Positions 53,997 through 61,803 of a DNA stretch of 64,000 bases are shown here, one piece after another. The notes under the pieces were generated by a model. That model did no database searches, was not told the DNA's origin, and saw only the letters and a list, made by a program, of their open reading frames with translations. Numbering within the stretch: position 1 is the first letter of the stretch; the number at the start of each line of letters is the position of its first letter. Position numbers and translations under genes: made by a program. Source of the DNA: Streptomyces sp. (lineage in GTDB: Bacteria; Actinomycetota; Actinomycetes; Streptomycetales; Streptomycetaceae); contig NZ_JAEKKT010000125.1 of the NCBI RefSeq assembly GCF_019510245.1, positions 1 through 64,000 on the forward strand, in the 5' to 3' direction.

Positions 53997-54170
53997 GCAG
54001 GCGGCCCGCTGCGCCTCCTGCCACTCGCACCTGGGGCACATCGTGATGCCCTTGTACGACTCCGGGTACTCCGTCGGCTCCCGGCACAGCACGCACTCGG
54101 CATACGGCGGCCCGTCCGCCTTCGGCGGCTTCGCGGCCTCGCTGATCGTGCAGTAACCCTCGTCGCTCAT
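53988..54170 (-). CDS. Small zinc-ribbon protein
   Basis: This 60-residue protein has two CxxC pairs (ECVLCREP and MCPRCEWQE), which fit one zinc ribbon. It is convergent to, and overlaps by nine bases, the exporter membrane gene. Its start lies 18 bases from the stop of the deacetylase gene, so the two may be cotranscribed. The function is unknown; short zinc ribbons often bind nucleic acid or proteins. Confidence 0.65.
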   Translation of the reverse strand: MSDEGYCTISEAAKPPKADGPPYAECVLCREPTEYPESYKGITMCPRCEWQEAQRAACSG

Positions 54171-54188
54171 GTCTCCAGCGTAGGACGG

Positions 54189-55043
54189 TCACCGGTGCCC
54201 CGGCGTCTCCCCGATCAGCTCGGAGACCTTCACGAACCGGAAGCCCCGCTTGCGCAGCTCCGGTACGACGTTCCGCACCACCTGCTCGGTGGTCGGGGCG
54301 GCGCTGCGGGTGCAGTGCATGACGACCACGGAACCGGGCTTCACCCCGTCCAGCACCTGCTTGGTCACCGCGTCGGCGTCCGTCGCGAACGCGTCCCCGC
54401 TCACCACGTCCCACTGCACCGCGGTGACCCCGAGCGTGCCGACCGCGCGCAGCGCCTGCCGGTCGTAGCAGCCGCCGGGGAAGCGGAAGTACGGCATCGG
54501 GTGCGGTACGCCGGCGCGGAGCAGGGCGGCGTAGGCGCGCTCCACGTCCGACTTCATGTTCGCGGCGGCGACGGTCGGCAAGCCGTAGCAGTCGCCGGTG
54601 AACGCGTAGTGGCTGTAGGAGTGGTTGGCGACCTCGAACTGCTGGTCGCGGCCGAGGGAGCGGGCCTGGTCCGGGTACTGGTCGGCCCAGCGGCCGGTCA
54701 TGAAGATCGTGGCCGGCACCTTCAGCCTGCGCAGGGTCGCGATCAGCGCCGGGTTGTCGAAGTGCTCCCCCTTGGCCGCGCGCGGCCCCTGGTCGGCGGT
54801 CATGTCGGCGTCGAAGGTGAGGGCGACGGTCTTGCCGAGGGTGCGCGGACCGTTCGTGAAGACGGGTGCCGTGCCGCCGGGCCCGGGGGCGAGCGTGGGC
54901 GGCGGGGTGGCGGAGGAGGAGGCCCTGGCGGGGGCCGGGGGGCCGGCGTGCGGGGCCTCGGTGGTGCCACAGGCGGCGAGCGCGGCGCCCAGGGCGACAC
55001 ATACGGTGGTCGTACCGGTAAGACGGCGTGCTAGTCGGATCAC
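54189..55043 (-). CDS. Polysaccharide deacetylase lipoprotein
   Basis: This 284-residue NodB-domain enzyme is anchored by a lipobox (LAAC) after VALGAALA. Motif 1 is TFDADMTAD, which has the catalytic aspartates in place of the usual TFDDG. Motif 2 is ANHSYSHYAF with the two metal histidines, motif 3 is YFRFPGGCYD, and a late motif is VVVMHCTRSAAP. It would deacetylate cell-wall or external polysaccharide. The GTG at 55043 has TACGTT six bases upstream and no ribosome site, consistent with leaderless expression. Confidence 0.88.
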   Translation of the reverse strand: MIRLARRLTGTTTVCVALGAALAACGTTEAPHAGPPAPARASSSATPPPTLAPGPGGTAPVFTNGPRTLGKTVALTFDADMTADQGPRAAKGEHFDNPALIATLRRLKVPATIFMTGRWADQYPDQARSLGRDQQFEVANHSYSHYAFTGDCYGLPTVAAANMKSDVERAYAALLRAGVPHPMPYFRFPGGCYDRQALRAVGTLGVTAVQWDVVSGDAFATDADAVTKQVLDGVKPGSVVVMHCTRSAAPTTEQVVRNVVPELRKRGFRFVKVSELIGETPGHR

Positions 55044-55107
55044 CGTACGAACGTAGGTCGGTATGTCCGATTTTTTGGTGTGGCGCGGCGAACGGCGCGG
55101 CTCCGGG

Positions 55108-55935
55108 TCACCCGGGCGGCGGCCCCGTCCGCACGGTGTTCTCGCCGATCTCGGCCGGGGCCTCGCCGTTCCGCTGTCCGCCGGCCCGCTCCAGGAACCG
55201 CAGCAGCTCCACGGGGAACGGCAGGACCAGGGTGGAGTTCTTCTCGGCGGCCACCGCCACGATCGTCTGCAGCAGCCGCAGTTGCAGGGCCGACGGCGTG
55301 TCCGCCATCTGCTGTGCCGCCTCGGCCAGCTTCTTCGAGGCCTGCAGCTCGGCGTCGGCGTTGATGATCCGGGCCCGGCGCTCCCGGTCGGCCTCGGCCT
55401 GGCGGGCCATCGAGCGCTTCATCGTGTCCGGCAGGGACACGTCCTTGATGTCGACCCGGTCCACCTGCACGCCCCAGCCCACGGCCGGGCTGTCGATCAT
55501 CAGCTCCAGGCCCTGGTTGAGCTTCTCGCGGTTGGAGAGCAGGTCGTCCAGGTCGCTCTTGCCGATGATGGACCGCAGCGAGGTCTGGGCCATCTGCGAG
55601 ACGGCGAACTTGTAGTCCTCGACCTTGACCAGCGCGCTCACCGCGTCGACCACCCGGAAGTAGACGACCGCGTCCACGCGCACGGTGACGTTGTCGCGGG
55701 TGATGCCCTCCTGGGCAGGGATCGGCAGCGTCACGATCTGCAGGTTGACCTTGTACAGCCGGTCCACGAACGGGATCACCAGATTGAAGCCGGGCATCCG
55801 GACGTCACCGGTGACGCGGCCGAGCCGGAACAGCACGCCTTGCTCGTACTGCTTGACGACCCGCGCACCGGCGGCCAGGTACAGCGCACCGACGCACAGC
55901 GCCGTCACCACCGCGACCAGCAGCTCCTGAACCAT
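55108..55935 (-). CDS. SPFH/stomatin-family membrane protein (slipin)
   Basis: This 275-residue protein has one N-terminal membrane segment (LLVAVVTALCVGALYLAAG), an SPFH domain (YEQGVLFRLGRVTGDVRMPG; VDAVVYFRVVDAVSALVKVE) and a C-terminal coiled coil (RQAEADRERRARIINADAELQ). Slipins form oligomers that organise membrane microdomains. The ATG at 55935 has GGGGG five bases before it; a GTG one codon earlier is less likely. The partner NfeD gene that often accompanies slipins is not seen here. Confidence 0.88.
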   Translation of the reverse strand: MVQELLVAVVTALCVGALYLAAGARVVKQYEQGVLFRLGRVTGDVRMPGFNLVIPFVDRLYKVNLQIVTLPIPAQEGITRDNVTVRVDAVVYFRVVDAVSALVKVEDYKFAVSQMAQTSLRSIIGKSDLDDLLSNREKLNQGLELMIDSPAVGWGVQVDRVDIKDVSLPDTMKRSMARQAEADRERRARIINADAELQASKKLAEAAQQMADTPSALQLRLLQTIVAVAAEKNSTLVLPFPVELLRFLERAGGQRNGEAPAEIGENTVRTGPPPG

Positions 55936-56080
55936 CACGACCCCCAGGTAAAGAGGTCCGATATGTCTGTTGCTGCAACGATATGCCCGGCGGGAGGGTC
56001 GGGGCCACGGCCCCCGGGGAAGCAGGTCCGGGCCGGGATGCCGAGGGGCGTCGGCACCCCGGCCCGGGACGGCCGCCGGT

Positions 56081-57547
56081 TCAGGCGGCCGTGACCTTCA
56101 CCGGCTCGGTCCCCGCGTCGCTGTGCCGTTCGGCCCAGCTCTCCAGCGCGGTCCGGCAGGCGTGATCGAGGTGGTGCAGCCCGGAGAGGTCCACCCGGAT
56201 CGGGCGGTCCTGGGGCAGCGCCTCCAGACTGTCGAGGATCTTCGGCAGCCGCAGGAAGGTCGCGTTGCCCGACAGGTACGCGTCGATCGGTCCCGCCCCC
56301 TTGTCGACGACCTCCAGCCTGAGGTGCGACGCCTCCCAGGCCGTCTTGACGATCGACAGGGCGAGCCCGATCAGCACCCCCTCGAACATGCTGACCGCGA
56401 CGATGGACACCGCCGTGGCGACCAGGATGACCGCCTCGCCCCGGTGCTCACGCCAGAGCACGGCCAGCGCGCGCACCGGGATCAGCTTGGCGCCCGAGTA
56501 GACCAGGATTCCGGCGAGCGCCGGGATCGGTATGTACCCCAGCACCCCCGGCAGCAGGGCCGCGAACAGCAGCAGCCAGACGCCGTGCAGCACCCGGGAC
56601 GCCCTGGTGCGGGCGCCCGCCTGGACGTTGGCCGCGCTGCGCACGATCACCGCGGTCATCGGCAGCGCGCCGAGCACCCCGCAGAGCGCGTTGCCCGCGC
56701 CCTGGGCGATCAGTTCCTGGTTGTACCAGGTGCGCGGACCGTCGTGCATCCGGTCCACGGCCGCCGCGCTGAACAGCGACTCGGCGGACGCGATCAGGGT
56801 GAACGCGACGATCGTGCCGATCACCCCGGCGCTCGCCAGTTCACCGAAGGCGCTCAGTGGCGGCGGCTGGACCGAGTCCAGCAGACCCCGCACCTCGACG
56901 GTGGCGACCGGGAGGCTCAGGAGGAAGGCGGCGAGGGTGGCGAGGCCGACGGCGGCCAGCGGTCCGGGGACCGCCCGCACCTTCGCCGGGACGTGCTTCC
57001 ACAGCACCAGGACCGCGATCGTGCCGGCGCCGAGGGCGAGCGAGGCCAGCGCCTCGCCGTCCCCGAGGGCGTCCAGGAACGCCCCGGGCAGTCCGGCGAT
57101 CTTGCCGGGGCCGGACTCGGGAGCCTTGGTGGCCAGCGCGGGATACAGCTGACCGGCGATCAGTACCAGGCCGATTCCGGCCAGCATGCCCTCGACGACC
57201 GAGACCGAGATGGCCCGGAACCAGCGTCCCAGCCGCAGCACCCCCATGGTGATCTGGAGGACGCCGGTGACCAGCACGATCACGCCGAGCAGCGGCAGCC
57301 CGAACTCCCGCACGGCCTCGAAGACGAGCACGGTCAGGCCCGCGGCCGGCCCCGACACCTGAAGGCTGCTGCCGCGCAGCATCCCGGTGACGAGACCGCC
57401 CACGATGCCGGTGACCAGGCCGAGTTCGGCCGGGACACCGGAGGCCACGGCCACGCCCACGCAGAGCGGGAGCGCGACCAGGAACACGACGAGCGAGGCG
57501 GCGAAGTCCTCGCGTATGTGGGGGAACTTGGTCATCACGGCGCTCAC
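56081..57547 (-). CDS. SulP-family anion (probably bicarbonate) transporter
   Basis: This 488-residue SLC26/SulP transporter has 12 to 14 membrane segments beginning ASLVVFLVALPLCVGVAVAS, the family VTGMLRGSSLQVSGPAAGLT region, and FTLIASAESLFSAAAVDRM. A C-terminal STAS domain follows (IRVDLSGLHHLDHACRTAL). The GTG at 57547 overlaps the carbonic anhydrase stop by four bases and has GAGG nearby. Coupling to carbonic anhydrase points to bicarbonate as substrate, as for BicA-type carriers, rather than sulfate. Confidence 0.88.
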   Translation of the reverse strand: MSAVMTKFPHIREDFAASLVVFLVALPLCVGVAVASGVPAELGLVTGIVGGLVTGMLRGSSLQVSGPAAGLTVLVFEAVREFGLPLLGVIVLVTGVLQITMGVLRLGRWFRAISVSVVEGMLAGIGLVLIAGQLYPALATKAPESGPGKIAGLPGAFLDALGDGEALASLALGAGTIAVLVLWKHVPAKVRAVPGPLAAVGLATLAAFLLSLPVATVEVRGLLDSVQPPPLSAFGELASAGVIGTIVAFTLIASAESLFSAAAVDRMHDGPRTWYNQELIAQGAGNALCGVLGALPMTAVIVRSAANVQAGARTRASRVLHGVWLLLFAALLPGVLGYIPIPALAGILVYSGAKLIPVRALAVLWREHRGEAVILVATAVSIVAVSMFEGVLIGLALSIVKTAWEASHLRLEVVDKGAGPIDAYLSGNATFLRLPKILDSLEALPQDRPIRVDLSGLHHLDHACRTALESWAERHSDAGTEPVKVTAA

Positions 57548-58122
57548 AGGGCCTCGAAGGTGTCGGTGTCGGCACGGTGTTCGCGCACGGCACCGGTGTG
57601 GACCTCGTAGTACCAGCCGCGCAGGGTCAGTTCGCCCGTCGCCAGCTTCCTGTCGATGCACGGGTACGAGCGCAGCCGCAGCAGCTGGGCGAGCACGTGG
57701 TTCTGCACGCCCTCCGCGACGGCCGGGTCCTCGGCCGCCCCGCTCGGCCGTGGCTCGGCGCTGGCCAGCCAGTCCCGTACGGCGGGTACGGCGGTCAGGT
57801 CGTCGCCGCGCACCAGCGCGCCGACGGCACCGCAGTGCGAGTGCCCGCAGACGACGATGTCGCGGACGCCGAGCACCTCCACGGCGTACTCGATGGTGGC
57901 CGCCTCGCTGGTGGGGGTGGTCGAGGCGTACGGCGGGACGATGTTGCCCGCGGTGCGCAGCTCGAAGAGCTCGCCCGGGCGGGCGCCGGTGATCAGGGCC
58001 GGGACGACCCGGGAATCGGAGCAGGTGATGAAGAGCACCTGCGGGGACTGGCCTTCGGCGAGCCTGGCGAACTCCTCAGGGCGCTGTCCGAACGTACGGG
58101 CGTTGTCGATGAGGGGCTGCAT
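57544..58122 (-). CDS. Beta-class carbonic anhydrase
   Basis: This 192-residue zinc enzyme interconverts CO2 and bicarbonate. Zinc ligands are in FITCSDSRVVPA (Cys with the Asp-Arg pair) and VVCGHSHCGAVGAL (His and Cys). Length and ELRTAGNIVPPYAS are typical of the plant-type beta class. It is the first gene of a two-gene operon with the SulP transporter. The ATG has GGAGGAG upstream. Confidence 0.93.
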   Translation of the reverse strand: MQPLIDNARTFGQRPEEFARLAEGQSPQVLFITCSDSRVVPALITGARPGELFELRTAGNIVPPYASTTPTSEAATIEYAVEVLGVRDIVVCGHSHCGAVGALVRGDDLTAVPAVRDWLASAEPRPSGAAEDPAVAEGVQNHVLAQLLRLRSYPCIDRKLATGELTLRGWYYEVHTGAVREHRADTDTFEAL

Positions 58123-58227
58123 GGTGTGTGGACTCCTCCTGGCGCGCTACAGCGGCGCGTCGGGCTTGCACGACGTTTGTGTGTGGGGGGATGAAGGGCA
58201 TGGAGAGCCCGGGCAGTGCCCGTCCCG

Positions 58228-58623
58228 TCAGCAGCGGAAGACCTGAAGCGCGGCCGGTGAGTGGGCTCTCGACGCTCTCGGCGTGCGGAGGTGCCTGGCC
58301 GTGGGAGGCACCGGGGTGCGTATGGCCTCGGAGTGCCGCGCGGTGGACGGGCGGTCGTCCGTCCAGCCGGCGGTGGCCGCGCGGTGGCGGTCGGCGGTCT
58401 GCGGCGGGCCGGGCGGCTCGCCGCAGAGGCCGTGTTCCTGGAGGGTGTGCGAGCCGGCGCGCACGGCCTTCGCCGAGAGCTTCGGCCCGGGCTGGGCTTT
58501 GGCCTCGACATGACTGGGGGTGTGCGCAGCTGCGAAGGTTGCCGCGGGCGCGAAGAACTGGACGGTGAGCAGGGCGGCGGCCAGCAGCGAGAGCACGGTC
58601 CGGGCGGTTGCACCTCGGAACAT
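58228..58623 (-). CDS. Small secreted protein of unknown function
   Basis: The ATG at 58623 follows GGGAGG and opens a 131-residue protein with a signal peptide (ARTVLSLLAAALLTVQFFAP, then AATFAAAH). The mature part is rich in His, Pro, Arg and Thr and has no recognised domain (SHTLQEHGLCGEPPGPP). The low complexity suggests disorder. Upstream are -35-like TTGACC boxes and, further, a perfect 14-bp inverted repeat, so expression is probably regulated. Confidence 0.6.
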   Translation of the reverse strand: MFRGATARTVLSLLAAALLTVQFFAPAATFAAAHTPSHVEAKAQPGPKLSAKAVRAGSHTLQEHGLCGEPPGPPQTADRHRAATAGWTDDRPSTARHSEAIRTPVPPTARHLRTPRASRAHSPAALQVFRC

Positions 58624-58654
58624 GAGCCTCCCTTGCGGCAGTTCACGCCTCTCG

Positions 58655-58725
58655 TGTGCATCAAGCACAGGTCAATGGTTGGTCAAGAAACACGTTAACC
58701 CTGCAAAGTTGTTTGCAGGGTTAAC
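58655..58725 (-). promoter_or_regulatory. Regulatory region with perfect 14-bp inverted repeat
   Basis: GTTAACCCTGCAAA (58694-58707) and TTTGCAGGGTTAAC (58712-58725) are exact inverted arms with a four-base gap. Towards the small secreted gene lie two minus-strand TTGACC boxes (58681-58686 and 58670-58675) and a TGTGC/GCACA dyad (58655-58669). The large dyad is placed as a regulator site above the promoter; it could also terminate the upstream ZapE gene. Confidence 0.5.
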
Positions 58726-58814
58726 TCGGTGTTGCGAGCCGAAGAGAGCGTGAAAAGTGCCGGTGGTGTGGCCTGATCAGACTCTTGACCTGGCGAGCTT
58801 GATCGACTAGTGGC

Positions 58815-59927
58815 CTAGTCGGCGGTCACGAGCGTCTTGGCGTCCCTGGCCAGGGCGGTGAGCCGGGATATCGCGCGGAAGTACTTCTTCCGGTATCCGC
58901 CGTTCAGCATCTCCTCGCTGAACAGCTTGTCGAAGGGCAGCCCGGAGGCCAGCACCGGGACCTCGCGGTCGTAGAGCCGGTCCGCGAGGACCACGAGCCG
59001 CAGGGCGGTCGACTGGTCGGGAACGGGCTGCACGTCCGTCAGGCAGACGGCGCTCAGGTCGTCGGTGAGCGCGCCGTACCGGCTGGGGTGCACCTTGGCC
59101 AGGTGGTCCAGGAGGTGCGGGAAGTCGTCGAGCGAGGCGCCCGGGGTGGCGTACGCCGCCTTCGTCACCTGTTCGTCGGAGAACGGCGCCGGCGCCTCGG
59201 GCAGGCCGCGGTGGCGGTAGTCCTCGCCGTCGATGCGCAGCGGGCGGAAGTGGGCCGACAGGCCCTGGATCTCGCGCAGGAAGTCGACGGCGGCGAACCG
59301 GCCCTCGCCGAGCTTGCCCGGCAAGGTGTTGGAGGTGGCGGCGAGCGCGACACCGGCGTCCACCAGCCGGCCCAGCAGCGTCGACACCAGGACCGTGTCG
59401 CCGGGGTCGTCCAGCTCGAACTCGTCGATGCACAGCAGACGGTGGCCGGAGAGGGTCTGCACGGTCTGCTGGAAGCCGAGGGCGCCGACCAGGTTGGTCA
59501 GCTCCACGAAGGTGCCGAACGCCTTCAGCGCGGGCTCGGCCGGGGTGGCGTGCCACAGCGAGGCCAGCAGGTGGGTCTTGCCGACGCCGTAGCCGCCGTC
59601 GAGGTAGACCCCGCGGGGCCCGGCCGGTGCCTTGGGTGCCTTCGCCCTCCCGAAGCCGAGGAAGCCACGCCTGCCGCCGGCCACCGCGTGCGCCCCGCCG
59701 AGACCGCCGGCGAACCCTTCCAGGACCCGTACGGCCTCGGTCTGGGTCGGCTGGTTCGGGTCCGGGATGTAGGTGGCGAAGCGGACCGAGTCGAAGCGGG
59801 GCGGCGGCACCATCTCGGCGACCAGCCGGTCCGCGGGGACGTGCGGCGAACGGGCGCACAGGGACAGCGGGGCCGCGTCGGCTATGGGGCTGACCTCGGA
59901 AGCGGCGGGAGAAGACGACACGGTCAC
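58815..59927 (-). CDS. zapE: ZapE/AFG1-type ATPase
   Basis: This 370-residue P-loop ATPase belongs to the AFG1/ZapE family; in E. coli ZapE acts at the division ring. Walker A is LDGGYGVGKTHLLASL and Walker B is LLCIDEFELDDPGDT. ALAATSNTLPGKLGEGRF and the arginine-rich C-terminal RKKYFRAISRLTALARDAK are typical. A Lys/Ala insert (FLGFGRAKAPKAPAGP) before Walker A is common in actinobacteria. I chose GTG 59927. It is divergent from the RibD-like gene with 31 bases between starts. Confidence 0.85.
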   Translation of the reverse strand: MTVSSSPAASEVSPIADAAPLSLCARSPHVPADRLVAEMVPPPRFDSVRFATYIPDPNQPTQTEAVRVLEGFAGGLGGAHAVAGGRRGFLGFGRAKAPKAPAGPRGVYLDGGYGVGKTHLLASLWHATPAEPALKAFGTFVELTNLVGALGFQQTVQTLSGHRLLCIDEFELDDPGDTVLVSTLLGRLVDAGVALAATSNTLPGKLGEGRFAAVDFLREIQGLSAHFRPLRIDGEDYRHRGLPEAPAPFSDEQVTKAAYATPGASLDDFPHLLDHLAKVHPSRYGALTDDLSAVCLTDVQPVPDQSTALRLVVLADRLYDREVPVLASGLPFDKLFSEEMLNGGYRKKYFRAISRLTALARDAKTLVTAD

Positions 59928-59958
59928 CCATGCTAGTTGCCGTGCCACACTGCACGGC

Positions 59959-60789
59959 ATGCGACGCCTGTTCCCTGTGACCGAACGAACAACAGCCCGG
60001 GCCTCCGGCGGTGCGGCCGAGGGGACGCTCCCCGAGGGCGGGGCCGAGGGTTCCGGTTGCGCCGACCGGGAGTGGAGCCTTGCCGAGCTGGCCCGTGCCT
60101 ACGCCTACCCCGACTCCGCCGGGCGGGAGGCGTGGCTGCGGGCCAACATGGTGTCCACGCTCGACGGGGCCGGGCAGCACGACGGGCGGTCGCAGCCCAT
60201 CTCCGGCGCGGCCGACATGCGGATCTTCGGCACCCTGCGGGGACTCGCGGACGTCGTCGTCGTGGGTGCGGAAACGGTACGGCAGGAGGGGTACCGGCCG
60301 GTACGCGAACGGGCGGAGTTCGCGGGCGCCCGGACCGCGGCCGGTCAGGCCGTGGTCGCCGCGGTGGCCGTCGTCACCGCGAGCCTCGACCTCGACTTCT
60401 CGCTGCCGCTGTTCACCTCGCCCCTCGTGCCCACGCTCGTCCTGACCGGTGCGGCCGCCGCCCCCGACCGCGTCGCCGCCGCCGAGAAGGCCGGCGCCCG
60501 CGTGGTGGTCGCCGGTGACGGCGTCGGCGTCGACCCCGCCCGTGCGGTCCGGGCCCTCGCCGGCCTCGGCCACACCCGGCTGCTCACCGAGGGCGGCCCC
60601 CGGCTGCTCGGGCAGTTCGTCGCCGCCGGGGTCCTCGACGAGCTGTGCCTTACGGTCTCCCCGATGCTCACGGCGGGCCACGCGCAGCGGATCGCCGGGG
60701 GGCCCGGTGTCGCCGTCCCCCGACGCTTCGAACTAGTGTCCCTTCTGGAAGAGGCCGGATTCCTGTTCGGTCGTTACCGCCGGTCCTGA
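59959..60789 (+). CDS. RibD C-terminal-like pyrimidine reductase
   Basis: This 276-residue protein has the RibD/dihydrofolate-reductase fold. It shows WLRANMVSTLDGAGQHDGRS (substrate-binding start), DMRIFGTLRGLADVVVVGAE and the NADPH loop TRLLTEGGPRLLGQFVAAG. It lacks a deaminase domain, so it may be a stand-alone flavin-pathway reductase or a related oxidoreductase. The ATG at 59959 has CACACT seven bases before it and no ribosome site, consistent with leaderless transcription from a region shared with zapE. Confidence 0.82.
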   Translation: MRRLFPVTERTTARASGGAAEGTLPEGGAEGSGCADREWSLAELARAYAYPDSAGREAWLRANMVSTLDGAGQHDGRSQPISGAADMRIFGTLRGLADVVVVGAETVRQEGYRPVRERAEFAGARTAAGQAVVAAVAVVTASLDLDFSLPLFTSPLVPTLVLTGAAAAPDRVAAAEKAGARVVVAGDGVGVDPARAVRALAGLGHTRLLTEGGPRLLGQFVAAGVLDELCLTVSPMLTAGHAQRIAGGPGVAVPRRFELVSLLEEAGFLFGRYRRS

Positions 60790-60793
60790 AATC

Positions 60794-60923
60794 AGCGGAA
60801 TAAACCGTTCCGCTTAGCGTCCGACGGGCAAACTGAATCCGGCAGTACCCGTGCGATCGCGGGGCAGGATGGTTTCCGCAGGGGTGCCGGCCCCACGGAG
60901 GACAGAGGGTCGAGCGACCCTCT
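60794..60923 (+). promoter_or_regulatory. Two dyads before the 157-residue hypothetical gene
   Basis: AGCGGAA (60794-60800) pairs with TTCCGCT (60808-60814), directly after the RibD-like stop, and can act as its terminator. AGAGGGTCG (60904-60912) and CGACCCTCT (60915-60923) form a 20-bp dyad that ends one base before the AGGGAGAAGAGG ribosome site of the next gene; folding there could limit translation. Confidence 0.5.
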
Positions 60924-60941
60924 AGGGAGAAGAGGCGCCTG

Positions 60942-61415
60942 GTGTTCACAAGCGTTCTGATGATCGAGAAGGCCCTGACGTCCGCCGACGTGGAGTTCGT
61001 CACCACCTTGCACGGGGACGAGCAGGTCGCCTTCCACGTGCTGCTCCAGCCGCGCGGCGACCAGGCGGACCGCCTGCTGCGGGCCATCGACGACATCGCG
61101 CTCGGCGAACTCGACGAGGCCACGCGCGAGCGGGAGACGCCGGAGGGGGAAGCGGCGAAGGGTCCTGCCGAGCAGGCGCTGGCGGTGTCCCTGACGGCCC
61201 TGCGGGCGGCGGGCAGCACCGCGGAGGGGCGGATGGTCGAGGACCACCCCCTGGACGCGCTGCGGAAGCTGGTGGAAGAGGTGGGCGCGGACGAGGTGAT
61301 CGTGCTGACCGATCCCCACTATGTGGAGGAGTTCTTCCACCGGGACTGGGCGTCGCGGGCGCGGCACAAGGTGGGGGTGCCGGTGCTGAAGCTGTTCTCG
61401 CACAGCAAGGCGTAG
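60942..61415 (+). CDS. Conserved actinobacterial hypothetical protein
   Basis: This 157-residue cytoplasmic protein has an alternating strand-helix pattern: MIEKALTSADVEFVTTLHGD, EQVAFHVLLQPRG, then DALRKLVEEVGADEVIVLTD and WASRARHKVGVPVLKLF. It resembles a universal-stress or Rossmann-like fold, with a charged central insertion. Homologues are sometimes labelled indole-3-glycerol phosphate synthase, but none of that enzyme's barrel motifs are here. The GTG at 60942 follows AGGGAGAAGAGG. Confidence 0.7.
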   Translation: MFTSVLMIEKALTSADVEFVTTLHGDEQVAFHVLLQPRGDQADRLLRAIDDIALGELDEATRERETPEGEAAKGPAEQALAVSLTALRAAGSTAEGRMVEDHPLDALRKLVEEVGADEVIVLTDPHYVEEFFHRDWASRARHKVGVPVLKLFSHSKA

Positions 61416-61460
61416 GCGCCGTTTCAGGGGGGGCGCGTGTCCGGGTGCGGGTGGCGCCGT

Positions 61461-61530
61461 GGTTGCTCGCACAGTTCCTCCCCCAGCCTTCGGCCGGGGG
61501 TACCTCCAGCGCCCCCGAAGGGGCGCCGGG
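61461..61530. repeat. Intergenic repeat upstream of murC, single copy
   Basis: GTTGCTCGCACAGTTCCTCC precedes a CCCCCAGCC-TTC-GGCCGGGGG hairpin (61489-61509 region), a diverged GGGGGTACCTCC and GCGCCCCC paired with GGGGCGCC. It is a slightly diverged copy of the family. Confidence 0.75.
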
Positions 61531-61548
61531 GCCGGCGCCTCTTCCCAG

Positions 61549-61736
61549 CCGCAGGCACTCCGCCATTGCCGGTCCCTTCCCCCGCGGGCCGGTGGGGGCT
61601 GGTCGCGCAGTTGCTCGCGCCCTTTAGGGGTGCTACCCAGCGGTGTCTTTCAACCCTGCCGCGGGCAGTCGTGCCGCTGGGGCGGCACGGGTGGGCGCGG
61701 GCGGCGCCCGGCCGGCGCCGGTGAGCGCCCCTTGCA
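61549..61736. repeat. Composite ~180-bp repeat, copy 2
   Basis: It has the same order as 49091-49270: AGCCGCAGGCAC leader, GCCGGTCCC, GGCTGGTCGCGCAGTT core, a GCGCCC/AGGGG hairpin and the perfect CGTGCCGC-TGGG-GCGGCACG hairpin (61670-61689). It ends 67 bases before murC, so the murC promoter lies at or beyond its right edge. Confidence 0.75.
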
Positions 61737-61803
61737 GGGTGGCCGGTGTCCGAGCACATAGGCTAAGCACGCTTTCGCACGTCACCGTCTCTGGGAGAAA
61801 TAC

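Noticed and set aside
60942..61415. Indole-3-glycerol phosphate synthase label for the 157-residue protein
   Set aside because: The protein is too short for the TIM barrel and shows none of the catalytic motifs.
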